Assembly: GCF_004348545.1 (NCBI RefSeq)
Contig: NZ_SMKL01000013.1
Span: 1 to 64,000 of the forward strand
Direction: 5' to 3'
Length of the DNA stretch: 64,000 nt
From: Jiangella ureilytica
Lineage (GTDB): Bacteria > Actinomycetota > Actinomycetes > Jiangellales > Jiangellaceae
Shown: in pieces, positions 9,401 through 17,357 of the stretch
Position numbering within the stretch: the stretch's first letter is position 1
Layout: each line of letters begins with the position of its first letter
The notes under the pieces: model-generated
Databases searched by the model: none
What the model saw: only the letters and a program-made list of their open reading frames with translations
What the model was told of the DNA's origin: nothing
Made by a program: the position numbers and the translations under genes

Positions 9401-12230
9401 GACGTTCGAGCTGGCCGAGCGGAACACCGGCTTCGACCAGCAGCAGGAGACGCTCGCGACCCTGCCGGGCGCCCCGCTGCGCCGCGAGATCGTGCCCGAC
9501 GACGGCGGCCCGCTCGACCCCGCGGCGACCCCCGCCGGCGACGGTGCGCCCGGCGCAGCCCCGGCCGACGTTCCCGGCGACGCCGCCTGGGTCCGGCTGC
9601 ACGACAAGCCCGACGCCCGCACCGACGGCCTGGCCGCCGTCCACGACGGCACGCTGTACTACGTCGGCGGCAGCACGTCAGGCATCTCGCATCGGAACAT
9701 GGTCTACGACATCGCGCTGGACCGCTGGGAGTTCACCGGCTCGTTCCAGCAGCCGCGCGGCAAACCCGTCGGCGGGTTCATCGGCGACCGGCTGTACATG
9801 GTCGGCGGCTGGGGGCCCGCGGGCGCCGGCGAGACGAACACCGTCCTGATCTACGACCCCGCCACCGACACCTGGTCGAACGGCACGCCGGCGCCGGTCC
9901 GGTTCGCCGCGGCCGGGTCGGCCATCCTCGACGGCAGGCTGTACGTCATCGGCGGCCGGATTGCGGCCGAGCCGGACCAGGGCAGCAGCGACGTCCACGT
10001 CTACGACGCCGCGGCCGACTCGTGGTCGCAGGTCGCCGACTACCCGGAGCCGGTGTCCTGGCAGGCCTGCGGGCCGATCGACGGCCTCGTGTACTGCGCC
10101 GGCGGCCAGGCGCCGCACATCGAGCACAGCACGCGCGGCTATGTCTACAACCCGGCCACCGACGCCTGGTATCGCATCGCGGACCTGCCGAAGACGGTGA
10201 CCTTCACCGCGCACACGGCCGCGAACGGGCTGCTGCTCACGTCGGGCGGGCAGGTCGGCGGCTACCGCAGCAACGAGGGCTTCTTCTACGACCCGGCCGC
10301 GGGGGAGTGGGCGTCGCTGCCGAACTCGATCTTCGACGTGTACCGGCTGGCCGGCACCTGCGGGTTCTACAAGCTCGGCGGCACGCAGGGCCAGCCCGGC
10401 ACGTTCCCGTGGGTCGAGCGCCTGCCCGGGTTCGACGACTGCCAGACCACCACCGAGGACCCGGTGCCGTGGCTGTCGGCCGACGGCGGTCCGCGCACCC
10501 TCGCGCCCGGTGAGTCCGCCGAGGTCACCGTCACGCTGGACGCGAGCGGGCCGGCCGCGGGGCAGCCCGGCGACTACCTGGCCCGGCTGCTGCTGCTCGA
10601 GGACACCCCGGCCGCGATCCCGGCCCTGACCGTCGCGATGGACGCCACCGCGCCGGAATCGTGGGGCCTGGTCACCGGCACCGTCACCGGCCTGGACCGC
10701 TGCGACGGTCCGGAGCGGCCGCTGGCCGGCGCCACCGTCCGGTTGCGCGGAGCGGTCTCCGACGTGGAGGTCACGACCGATGGGGACGGCGTATACCGGC
10801 ACTGGCTGGACCGCTCCGACCGGCGCGTCACGGTGACGGCGACGGCGGACGGCTGGCAGTCGCGCAGCGGTGCGGTCACCGTCCAGGCCGCAGAGACGGC
10901 GACGAAGGACCTGCGGCTGCGCCGGGACGAGCCGTGCGCCGTCGCCACGCCGGCCGCGGGCCTGGAGATCGACGTGCGGACGCGCGGACATGCCGTCGAG
11001 CGGCTCACCCTCGGCAACGACGGCGCCGCCGCGTTCGACTACGCGGTGACGGAGACGGCCGAGGTGCTGCGGCCGCTCGCGGCCGCGACCGGCGCGGCGG
11101 CCGACTCGGCGGGGTGGACCGACGGCGCGCCGGTGCCGGGCGGGCGGATGCTGTTCGCCGCCGCCCAGTGCCCGGGCCGGCCGGACCACGGGTACCTCGT
11201 CGGCGGCCTCGACGAGCGGATCGAGCTCACCGGCCGGACCTGGCGGTACGACGCGGCCGACGGCGACTGGACCGAGCTCGCGCCGATTCCCGAGGCCGCG
11301 CGCAGCGCGGTCGCCGCCTGCGAGGCCGGCCGGATCCATGTACTCGGCGGCGACGACACCGACCGGCACTACGTCTACGACGTCGCGCGCGACTCCTGGT
11401 CCGAGGGGACGCCGCTGCCCACCGGCCGGTCGAGTGCCGCCGCCGCGGCCTGGGACGGCCGGGTCTGGGTGGCGGGCGGCGCCACGGGCGGGTCCGGCGG
11501 CGGATCCGGCGGCACCGTCACCGGCGACGTCCACGTCCTCGACGTCGCGGCCGGCGCCTGGAACCCGGAGGAACCGATGCCGCACCCCGTCCGGGACCCC
11601 GCGTTCGCGCAGGCCGGACCGTATCTCTACCTGGCCGGCGGACTCACCGCCGACGGCGCCGTCAGCGACGTCGTCCAGCGGCTCGACCTGCGCACCGGCA
11701 CGTGGTCGGCCGGGCCGGCACTGGCCGAGCCGCGGGCCGGCGCCGCGCTCGTCGCCACGGACAAGGCGCTCTATGTCGTCGGCGGCGAGCGGGAGGACCC
11801 GCCGTACGGCCGCCTGCCGACCACGACGGTGCAGCGGCTCGCGCTGGCCGGCTGGGCCGGCGGGACCTGGAGCGCCGACCCGGCCGCGGAGCTGCCGTCG
11901 CCGGTCAACGCCGCGCCGGCCGGGTTCTGCACGCAGGCGCACTCCGGAGGCGAGATCTGGTCGCTCGGCGGCATGGGCGGCGGGCTGGACCGGGCCCGCT
12001 TCCTGCCGGTGCCCGGCGAACGGTGCGCCGGCATCGCGACCGACGTGGCGTGGCTGGACGTGCGGGCGGCCAGCGGTTCGGTGGCGGCCGGCGGCCGGGT
12101 CGGGCTGGCGGTGAGCGTCGACGCCGGCGACCTGGCGGCGGGGTCGACGCACCACGCGACGCTGCTGGTGGCGACGTCCGATCCCGGTGCGCCCGAGCTG
12201 CGGGTCCCCGTGACCGTCCGGGTGCGTTGA
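6468..12230 (+). CDS. Giant secreted S8 subtilase with two Kelch propellers
   Basis: A 1920-residue secreted serine protease. A signal peptide covers about residues 1-28 (RVAALTSAVLVLGSLTLP), followed by a propeptide-like region to about 190. The S8 catalytic domain (about 205-480) has the full triad: D213 in NIDTGVQFDHP, H260 in GHGTHT and S439 in NGTSMAAPHV, with oxyanion N368 in SSGNDG. Then come two carboxypeptidase-regulatory-like beta-sandwiches (about 505-690), a jelly-roll-like domain, a third regulatory-like domain, a CARDB/NEW-like segment, a first Kelch propeller (about 1040-1310), a fourth regulatory-like domain (about 1400-1490) and a second Kelch propeller (about 1548-1830). No sortase motif or membrane anchor is seen, so it is probably released. 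Degradation or processing of an extracellular protein is the likely role. The start is set by the signal peptide and a GGAAGG upstream. Confidence 0.9.
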   Translation: MPVRSRVAALTSAVLVLGSLTLPGTAAPAGPAASASVSAATAVGDAADGWTAKVEDAVVSTLAAGETTDVMIAFEERADLAAAARIDDWDERGAAVVAALQETAADSQAATRAELDAAGADYEAYWIANAILVRDATEAIARRVAEQPGVDQVLEVAQYDVPELLPADPAATTAAQEAAAAAAAEWGVAAVHADRVWSEVDVRGEGLVIANIDTGVQFDHPALAARYRGANADGAVSHDYHWYDPAHVCPSAVPCDNQGHGTHTMGTMAGGDEGGTAIGVAPGARWIAAKGCEATAQAACSITSLVASGQWTLAPTDANGQNPRIDLRPHVVNNSWGADTLGFADPFYDQIVDAWNAAGVFAVFSSGNDGANGCTTVGSPADSPGAYAVGAHDPANLIAPFSSRGPGPNGRIRPDVAAPGVAVRSSVPGSGYGTANGTSMAAPHVTATVALMWAAAPSLIGDIDGTRELLGTTAVDTPNAECGGSEQRNNAFGEGRLDAFAAVTASPIGATGLLSGVVADGATGEPAPGVQLRAASDGYQRTTVTGPDGRYEMTLVAGTYELTATAYGFAPGGASGVVVTEDATTSLDLDLTALPSVTVSGTVADGSGQGWPLYAGISIAGYPHGTVWTDPETGRYEVELPASTAYALTVRPHADGYATASRTVEVGDGDLTADFAATVVTNECLAPGYAPAHRGAFASFDAGLPAGWAVQTVRGNGWETGDSGRRGNLTGGDGDFASIDSASGQLLEDGVLVSAPADLTGIAAPVLSFRADLLLSRGVAEADVSVDGGATWQNVWRRTAHSRGPRQEQVPLPEAGGRDDVRVRFHYRNDTANNGWWQLDDVLIGERACEPVEGGIVLGQVRDDRTEAPLDGATVRSADGTVDVTSTATPGDPGLGGGFYAAFVAGAGDHELTARHDLGQHGARTRTVAVDPGTVTRADFELGTGELQVSDAVVEEQVEVGGTRTATVTVTNTGTAPATFELAERNTGFDQQQETLATLPGAPLRREIVPDDGGPLDPAATPAGDGAPGAAPADVPGDAAWVRLHDKPDARTDGLAAVHDGTLYYVGGSTSGISHRNMVYDIALDRWEFTGSFQQPRGKPVGGFIGDRLYMVGGWGPAGAGETNTVLIYDPATDTWSNGTPAPVRFAAAGSAILDGRLYVIGGRIAAEPDQGSSDVHVYDAAADSWSQVADYPEPVSWQACGPIDGLVYCAGGQAPHIEHSTRGYVYNPATDAWYRIADLPKTVTFTAHTAANGLLLTSGGQVGGYRSNEGFFYDPAAGEWASLPNSIFDVYRLAGTCGFYKLGGTQGQPGTFPWVERLPGFDDCQTTTEDPVPWLSADGGPRTLAPGESAEVTVTLDASGPAAGQPGDYLARLLLLEDTPAAIPALTVAMDATAPESWGLVTGTVTGLDRCDGPERPLAGATVRLRGAVSDVEVTTDGDGVYRHWLDRSDRRVTVTATADGWQSRSGAVTVQAAETATKDLRLRRDEPCAVATPAAGLEIDVRTRGHAVERLTLGNDGAAAFDYAVTETAEVLRPLAAATGAAADSAGWTDGAPVPGGRMLFAAAQCPGRPDHGYLVGGLDERIELTGRTWRYDAADGDWTELAPIPEAARSAVAACEAGRIHVLGGDDTDRHYVYDVARDSWSEGTPLPTGRSSAAAAAWDGRVWVAGGATGGSGGGSGGTVTGDVHVLDVAAGAWNPEEPMPHPVRDPAFAQAGPYLYLAGGLTADGAVSDVVQRLDLRTGTWSAGPALAEPRAGAALVATDKALYVVGGEREDPPYGRLPTTTVQRLALAGWAGGTWSADPAAELPSPVNAAPAGFCTQAHSGGEIWSLGGMGGGLDRARFLPVPGERCAGIATDVAWLDVRAASGSVAAGGRVGLAVSVDAGDLAAGSTHHATLLVATSDPGAPELRVPVTVRVR

Positions 12231-12330
12231 CGCGAGGCGGATTAAAGGATTCTCATGCGCCCTTCACATAAATCCTCGATCTGCTCCGGCAGGCTGGGCC
12301 CGGCGGCTCGAGGGGGCTTGAGGAGGTCGT

Positions 12331-13083
12331 GTGGTCGTGGCGGGCTCGTGGACCCGTACGGAAGTCGGTGGCGTTCACTACGTGCGCCACGCGGTTCGTA
12401 CGCGCTGGTTCACCGAGAACGACGACCTCCGTTCGGCGTTGCGCGAGGCACTGCCGCCGCTGGAGCCCGGCGACACCGTCGTCCTGAGCGAGAAGGCCAC
12501 CGTGTTCCTCACCGGGCGCGCGGTGCCCGTCGACGAGCTGCGCCCGAGCCGGCTGGCCCTGCTGCTGGCCGGACTGGTGCGGCCGCGGCCGGGATCGCGT
12601 GGGCTGTCGGTACCGGAGAAGATGCAGTACGTCGTCCGGACGACGGGTGGGGCGCGCATCCTGGCCGCGGCGCTCGCGGGCGCCGTCACCAGGCCGCTGC
12701 GCATCCGCGGGGTCTTCTACCGCGTGGCCGGCCCGGTGGCGCGCGACATCGACGGCGGGCGCCCGCCGTACGAGCACCTGGTCCTGCCGCCGTTCACCGT
12801 CTCCGACGCCCAGGCGTTGTGCGCGGAGCTCGAGACGTTCCTGGGGGCGGGGGTCGCGATCGTCGACCTCAACGACTACGGCGGCAGCATCCGCGCCGTC
12901 TCGGCGCGGTCCCTGCCGGCCGACGTGCTGTTCGCGGCGCTGTCGGGCAACCCGCTGGGGCAGCGGGCGTCCAGCACGCCGTTCGGCATCGTCCGCCGCG
13001 ACGACGACGGCGGAAGCGTCGCCGGCGGCTCAGCGGCGGGCGAGCGGTCGTCGCAGCAGCTGGGTCGCGTCTCGCAGCACTGA
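12331..13083 (+). CDS. Coenzyme F420-0:L-glutamate ligase-like protein
   Basis: A 250-residue protein of the F420-0:gamma-glutamyl ligase (CofE/FbiB-N) superfamily. Supporting features are VVLSEK near residue 50, the conserved GLSVPEKMQYVV block near 90-101 and IVDLNDYGGSIRAVS near 170-185, followed by GNPLGQ. Classical members add glutamate to F420-0, but this stand-alone branch may use another substrate. The GTG at 12331 is chosen because a strong GAGGAGG lies six bases upstream. The last 54 bases overlap the end of the convergent flippase gene, and the last 25 or so residues are Gly/Ser-rich and unlike the family core, so the original stop has probably been lost or moved. Upstream 12246-12275 contains a weak AGGATT/AATCCT inverted repeat. 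Confidence 0.7.
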   Translation: MVVAGSWTRTEVGGVHYVRHAVRTRWFTENDDLRSALREALPPLEPGDTVVLSEKATVFLTGRAVPVDELRPSRLALLLAGLVRPRPGSRGLSVPEKMQYVVRTTGGARILAAALAGAVTRPLRIRGVFYRVAGPVARDIDGGRPPYEHLVLPPFTVSDAQALCAELETFLGAGVAIVDLNDYGGSIRAVSARSLPADVLFAALSGNPLGQRASSTPFGIVRRDDDGGSVAGGSAAGERSSQQLGRVSQH

Positions 13084-14634
13084 GGTCTCCGGGCCGCGCT
13101 GCAGCAACGTGATCCCCGCGAACACCGCCAGGCACACCGTCCCGACGGCGGCGACCTGCGCGATCGCCGGTGTGTCGCGCACCAGCCAGGCGACACCCAG
13201 GGCCGCCCCGACCGTGGCCGCGGCGGACACCGTCGTCCGCCCCAGCAGCCCCCACAGCGCCTCGACCTCGACGGCACGATGTCGGCGGCTGAGCAGCCAG
13301 GTGTTGCCGGCGGCCGCCACGACCAGCGACAACGAGGTCGACGCCGCCAGCCCGGGGATCCCGTACGCGACGCCGAGCGTGAGGTCGCCCACGACGTTCA
13401 CCACCATGGCGACGACGGCGACGGCGACCGGCCGCTTCGTGTCGCCGAGGGCGTAACTGGCCCGGACGATCACCTCGCGCCAGCCCAGCGCCAGGACCGC
13501 CGGCGCGTACCAGAGCAGCGCCGTCGCCGTCTGCGACGCGTCGTCGGCGGTGAACTCGCCGCGCTGGAACACCGTCTCGACGACGGGGCCGGCCGCGACC
13601 GCCGTCCCCACGCAGATCGGCACCAGCACGATCACCGTCGCGCTCAGGCCGCGGTCGATCAGCCGGCGCAGCTCCGCGGTGTCGGCGGCCGCCGTGCTCA
13701 GGGCCGGGTAGAGCGCGACCAGCAGCGACGCGATCAGCACGGTGTCGGCGAGGCCCACCAGCCGCCACGCGTACGACAGCGACGAGATGACGCCGTCGCC
13801 GACGGTCGATCCGACCGCGCGGTCGACGAGCGTGTTGACGTTGCCGATCGCGCTGCCCACCAGCAGCGGCGGGACGAGCCGGAGCATCGCCCGGAAGTCG
13901 GGGTCGGAGAGTCGCAGGCTCGGCCGGATGCGGATCCCGATGCGGCGCAGCGGAGGTAGCTGCGCCAGCAACCGGGCGGCCGAGCCCGCGACGAACCCCC
14001 AGGCCAGCGCCGTCACGCCGTACTGCGGGCCGAACACCGCGGCCGCGACGATCATCGACAGGTTGAACGGGACGCCCTGGATCGCCGACCAGAAGAACGT
14101 CCGCCTCGACTGCGCCGCCGCGGCCAGCAGGTTCGTCCCCGCCACCAGCACCGTCGCGATCAGGACGATGCGGGTCAGCTGCTCCGCCGACTCCGCTTCG
14201 GCCGGCCCGAACCCCGGCGCCAGCACGCCGACGATCTCGGCCGCGAACAGCTGCATCACCAGCGTCGCGACGCCCAGGCCGGTGACCGTCGCCGAGATCG
14301 CCACCGACATCGTCGTGCTGGACCGGCGGCGGTTGCGCCGGCTCGCATCCTCGTCCGCGTACTGCCGGGACAGCACCGGCACGGCGGCCTTGGACATCGC
14401 GCCGGCCAGCAGCCCCAGCGCGACGTTCATCAGCCCCAGCGCGACGAAGTAGCCGTCCAGCTCGCCGCCGGCTCCGAAGACGGCGGCGATGACGACGTCG
14501 CGTGCCAGACCCAGGACCGTCGACACCGCGGTCAGTGCAGTGACGAGGATGGCCGCGCCGGCGATCCACGACGTGTGCAGCCGACCGCGAGGTCTGACGC
14601 CGCTCTCCGATGACATAGGGCGGCGTCGATTCAT
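13030..14634 (-). CDS. MurJ/MviN-like polysaccharide lipid flippase
   Basis: A 534-residue polytopic membrane protein of the MurJ/MviN family in the MOP exporter superfamily, with about 13-14 hydrophobic helices running the full length. Family-like segments include GLARDVVIAAVFGAGGELDG in helix 1-2 and a FFWSAIQGVPFN loop. The family flips undecaprenyl-linked lipid II or other lipid-linked glycans across the membrane. It is not beside cell-division or murein genes and has no long C-terminal extension like the mycobacterial MviN, so a role in an extracellular polysaccharide is as likely as an essential MurJ role. The first or seventh codon (MSSES) may be the start; neither has a clear ribosome-binding site. 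Its end overlaps the F420-ligase-like gene. Confidence 0.82.
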   Translation of the reverse strand: MNRRRPMSSESGVRPRGRLHTSWIAGAAILVTALTAVSTVLGLARDVVIAAVFGAGGELDGYFVALGLMNVALGLLAGAMSKAAVPVLSRQYADEDASRRNRRRSSTTMSVAISATVTGLGVATLVMQLFAAEIVGVLAPGFGPAEAESAEQLTRIVLIATVLVAGTNLLAAAAQSRRTFFWSAIQGVPFNLSMIVAAAVFGPQYGVTALAWGFVAGSAARLLAQLPPLRRIGIRIRPSLRLSDPDFRAMLRLVPPLLVGSAIGNVNTLVDRAVGSTVGDGVISSLSYAWRLVGLADTVLIASLLVALYPALSTAAADTAELRRLIDRGLSATVIVLVPICVGTAVAAGPVVETVFQRGEFTADDASQTATALLWYAPAVLALGWREVIVRASYALGDTKRPVAVAVVAMVVNVVGDLTLGVAYGIPGLAASTSLSLVVAAAGNTWLLSRRHRAVEVEALWGLLGRTTVSAAATVGAALGVAWLVRDTPAIAQVAAVGTVCLAVFAGITLLQRGPETSVLRDATQLLRRPLARR

Positions 14635-14660
14635 GATCTGCCGAATGTAACGGGAGAAGA

Positions 14661-14695
14661 TGAGACGCGGCGGCCTGCTGAGCCGCCGCGTCTCA
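14661..14695 (-). terminator. Perfect 14-bp stem-loop terminator
   Basis: TGAGACGCGGCGGC at 14661-14674 pairs without mismatch with GCCGCCGCGTCTCA at 14682-14695, leaving a 7-base loop. It begins five bases beyond the stop codon of the secreted propeller gene (14701) and lies before the flippase start, so it should end transcription of the propeller gene. There is no U-tract, which is common for actinomycete terminators. Confidence 0.78.
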
Positions 14696-14700
14696 GCGTG

Positions 14701-15654
14701 TCACTGCTTGAACTCGCCCGGGCCGTTGACCTGCCACGGGTCGTCGCCGGACTCCTGGATGTCGCTCACCGGGATCCGGTAGCTCAGCACCTCGGAGCTC
14801 CTGCGGCTGATGCCCCACAGTGTCGAGTTCTGCCGCGCGTCGTCCCAGGCGATGCCCTGGCCCTGGATGCCCGGCAGCGTGACGGTGGCGACCCACTCCA
14901 GTTCGCTGCCGGCCTTCGGCAGCTGCATGACGTACGCCTCGGGCAGGTCGTGGCCGGTCAGCCACAGCCGGCCGTCGGGACCCCACGAGCCGCCGCTGTT
15001 GCTCATCACGTCGAAGCGGTCGAGGATCTCCTTCGGGATGGTCCACGACTCGACCACTTGGAAATCGTCGTCCAGCTTCACGACCTGCGTGTTGTAGGTC
15101 TCGCCGTACGGGATCTCGGTGCCGTTGCGCGGCCGGTCGTAGTTGGCGAACGTGGCCCACCAGGCGCCGTCGTGCCGGTCCAGCCAGGTCAGCGAGCCGC
15201 GGTAGATGCCGAAGCTGTGCGTGCCGGTGTGGCGCATGGTGCGGGTGTCGAAGATCTCGATGGAGCTCTCCATCGGGTACTCGGAGTAGTTCGAGTGCGC
15301 CGCGTAGAGCCGTCCGTTGTGCACGACGCCGCTGTCGAGGTGCTCGATCGGGCCGTCGTCGTCGCCGGCGAACTGCAGCAGCGGCTCGCCGGTGATGCGG
15401 TCGTGCTTGGTGATGGTGCTGTTGTTGACGGCGTAGAAGTACCGCCCGTCGACGGCGACGCCCTGGTTCGCGTCGAAGGCGTCGTAGCGGGCGATCTCGG
15501 TGCCGGGGAGCACCTGGTCGGCGCCGGACGCGGCGGTCTTGGCGACGACGGCGCCGGCCTGCGGCACGGCCTGCGCGACCAGCAACGTCCCCAGCGCGGC
15601 GGCGGTCGTCGCGACGGCGGCGGCCGTGGTCGCGAGCTTCCTGCGGCGGATCAT
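14701..15654 (-). CDS. Secreted beta-propeller-like protein, function unknown
   Basis: A 317-residue exported protein. The ATG at 15654 has GGAGGA six bases upstream and opens a signal peptide with an RRRK basic start and a long Ala-rich hydrophobic core (about residues 1-36). The mature part consists of repeated short beta-strand motifs such as GVAVDGRYFYAVNNSTI and GPDGRLWLTGHD, spaced like propeller blades, and resembles proteins that display environment-dependent WD/YncE-like folds. No catalytic motif is evident. It has its own strong terminator and stands alone, 110 bases after the AbiE toxin gene. A structural or binding role outside the cell is inferred only from the fold. Confidence 0.75.
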   Translation of the reverse strand: MIRRRKLATTAAAVATTAAALGTLLVAQAVPQAGAVVAKTAASGADQVLPGTEIARYDAFDANQGVAVDGRYFYAVNNSTITKHDRITGEPLLQFAGDDDGPIEHLDSGVVHNGRLYAAHSNYSEYPMESSIEIFDTRTMRHTGTHSFGIYRGSLTWLDRHDGAWWATFANYDRPRNGTEIPYGETYNTQVVKLDDDFQVVESWTIPKEILDRFDVMSNSGGSWGPDGRLWLTGHDLPEAYVMQLPKAGSELEWVATVTLPGIQGQGIAWDDARQNSTLWGISRRSSEVLSYRIPVSDIQESGDDPWQVNGPGEFKQ

Positions 15655-15763
15655 GGGTCCTCCGGGTGTCTCGGGGGTGGTGGCACAGAAGCCTCGAACC
15701 CGCCCGGATCCACCGTGGGAACGCCCCTCGGCGGCCGAATGAAGCGTCCATGAACGGCGCGGC

Positions 15764-16678
15764 TCAGGCTGTGGGCGTCGCACTCCAACGGCGGGCACTC
15801 GCCGACCATCTGAGTTGCCCGTGCTCCTCCGCGAGTGGGTCGGCGAAGGTCACGACGGCAGCGACCACCTCGGCGAAGTCGCGCGGCAGGTGCGCGCCGT
15901 CGGCGCGGAGCGACGTGCGGTAAGCGGCATAGGTGGTGCGGCGCAGTTCGACGAGGTCGTCGATCGACTCGGAGAGCGGTGCGGCTGGAGATCCGCGGAA
16001 CTCGGTCGTCGCCAGGAAGGCCGTCCGCGCCGCGGCGTGGCCCAGGTCGTGCGCACCGGTCAAGGTGTAGATGTCGGCATAGTCGCGGACTCGGGTGTCG
16101 GTGGCGCCCAGAAGGACGGCTGTGGCGATCTTCTGGGCGAGCACCGTCTCGATCGGATAGCCGAGCACCCGAACGTGCTTGGTGTCCGGACGTAGGGGCG
16201 GTAGCTCGACGAATCGTGGAGCGGGCGAGATCGGGTCACCGAAGTTCACGTCGAGCCGGAACTTGACCGCCGCCTTGGCGAGCCGGGCCTCCATGGTGAT
16301 GCGCACTCCGGAGTACAGGGCGTCGTCACGGATGACGCGGGCCTGCGCCGTCTCGGGCAGGAACTCCACGCCGTCGTCATCACCCGGGCGCGCGGCGATC
16401 TCGGCCACGACCTGGATGACTGTGTCGATGTCGTTGGCGAGGTGGCGCGCGAGCGCGTCGGCGTCCACGGTCGGCCGGCGTGCGCCGAATGCGGCGAGCA
16501 GCATCCCGCCCTTGAGCACGAAGCGGTCGGCGTGCTGGGAAGCACTCAGCCGGGCCAGCCAGCGTTCGACCACGTAGAGCGTCAGGAGTTCCTGGGTGCC
16601 GCGGCCCTCGCGGCGGGCCCGGTTCTGTAGGTCCAGGTAGGCCCGTCCGGCAGGCGTCTTCCTGGTAGGCCTGGTCAC
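15764..16678 (-). CDS. abiEii: AbiEii/AbiGii nucleotidyltransferase toxin
   Basis: A 304-residue toxin of a type IV AbiE toxin-antitoxin system. AbiEii proteins are nucleotidyltransferase-fold enzymes that use NTP, and in known systems cause reversible growth arrest and abort phage infection. The core motif is present: LKGGMLLAAFG at about residues 55-65 and RRPTVDADAL at 68-76, giving the D-x-D pair at D72 and D74; YPIETVLAQKIA near 200 is the conserved Lys-containing helix and RVRDYADIY a further family motif. The start is GTG at 16678 and overlaps the antitoxin stop as GTGA, implying translational coupling. It follows the antitoxin gene, the usual AbiE order. Confidence 0.88.
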   Translation of the reverse strand: MTRPTRKTPAGRAYLDLQNRARREGRGTQELLTLYVVERWLARLSASQHADRFVLKGGMLLAAFGARRPTVDADALARHLANDIDTVIQVVAEIAARPGDDDGVEFLPETAQARVIRDDALYSGVRITMEARLAKAAVKFRLDVNFGDPISPAPRFVELPPLRPDTKHVRVLGYPIETVLAQKIATAVLLGATDTRVRDYADIYTLTGAHDLGHAAARTAFLATTEFRGSPAAPLSESIDDLVELRRTTYAAYRTSLRADGAHLPRDFAEVVAAVVTFADPLAEEHGQLRWSASARRWSATPTA

Positions 16679-17265
16679 AGTGCGCTCGCCACGTCGAGGG
16701 CCCTGCGCATGGGGCCGAGGACGTCCAGTCGCGCCGCTGTCCGCAGCAACTCACGCGGCTTCGCATCTGGCCGCCGCAGGTATCGATGCAGCGCAGCGTG
16801 TGCCACCGGCTCGCCGAGCCTGTGGCGCAATCGCATGAGATCGACGACGGTACGGGTGGGGTCGTAGATCCGGACCCGTTCCCCGGGAGCCGCCTCGACC
16901 CCGGACAGCCCGAGGTCGAAGGTGAAGGCGTCGAAGCGGAACACCTCAGTTGGCGGATAGGAGATCCTGGATGGGCGGCTCCCACGCGGCACGGCCAGTT
17001 GGACGAGGCTGGGCAACTCGTCGGTGAGGTCGTGCACAGCTGCTGCCGAGATGCAGCAGATCACGGCACGCGGTGCACGGTAGGCGATTGCCAGCAAGTC
17101 CGGGTGGGTGGCCAGTGGCGCGTCGGCGTGGCGGAAGACGCCGCGGGACAGCTCGATGACACGGCCCTCGTCGCGCCATCGATAGAGGTCGCGAGGATGA
17201 ACGCCCCACTCGAGCGCGGTGCGGGTCGTGAAGGTGTCGGGCAGCTCGTCCGCTGGTGGAGCCAT
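16675..17265 (-). CDS. abiEi: AbiEi-type antitoxin / autorepressor
   Basis: A 196-residue antitoxin and DNA-binding autorepressor of the AbiE system. The N-terminal 45 residues form the typical winged-helix domain of AbiEi (FTTRTALEWGVHPRDLYRW, then GRVIELSRGVFRH). The following ISAAAVHDLTDELPSLVQLAVPRG and the RIYDPTRTVVDLMRLR segment near residue 140 are family hallmarks. Known AbiEi proteins bind inverted repeats upstream of their own operon; a fitting repeat lies at 17273-17305. It is the first gene of the pair and its last codons overlap the toxin start. Confidence 0.88.
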   Translation of the reverse strand: MAPPADELPDTFTTRTALEWGVHPRDLYRWRDEGRVIELSRGVFRHADAPLATHPDLLAIAYRAPRAVICCISAAAVHDLTDELPSLVQLAVPRGSRPSRISYPPTEVFRFDAFTFDLGLSGVEAAPGERVRIYDPTRTVVDLMRLRHRLGEPVAHAALHRYLRRPDAKPRELLRTAARLDVLGPMRRALDVASAL

Positions 17266-17272
17266 GGATAGA

Positions 17273-17305
17273 AGTGTCGCACGAAAGTCGTATCCGTGCG
17301 ACACT
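17273..17305 (-). promoter_or_regulatory. Inverted-repeat operator of the AbiE operon
   Basis: AGTGTCGCAC at 17273-17282 and GTGCGACACT at 17296-17305 form a perfect 10-bp inverted repeat with a 13-base spacer, so the arm centres are 23 bases apart. The repeat begins eight bases before the antitoxin start codon, where an autorepressor site would block the promoter or the ribosome. Part of the arm, TCCGTGCG, recurs directly at 17310-17317, which could give a third half-site. Confidence 0.75.
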
Positions 17306-17357
17306 CTTATCCGTGCGGCGAGGGGAGCTGCCGATGCAGCCTCTCGCTGCCACCAGG

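Noticed and set aside
14661-14695. Reading the perfect 14-bp stem-loop as a recombination or attachment site
   Set aside because: Its position five bases after a stop codon is fully explained by a terminator, and no integrase or direct repeat accompanies it.
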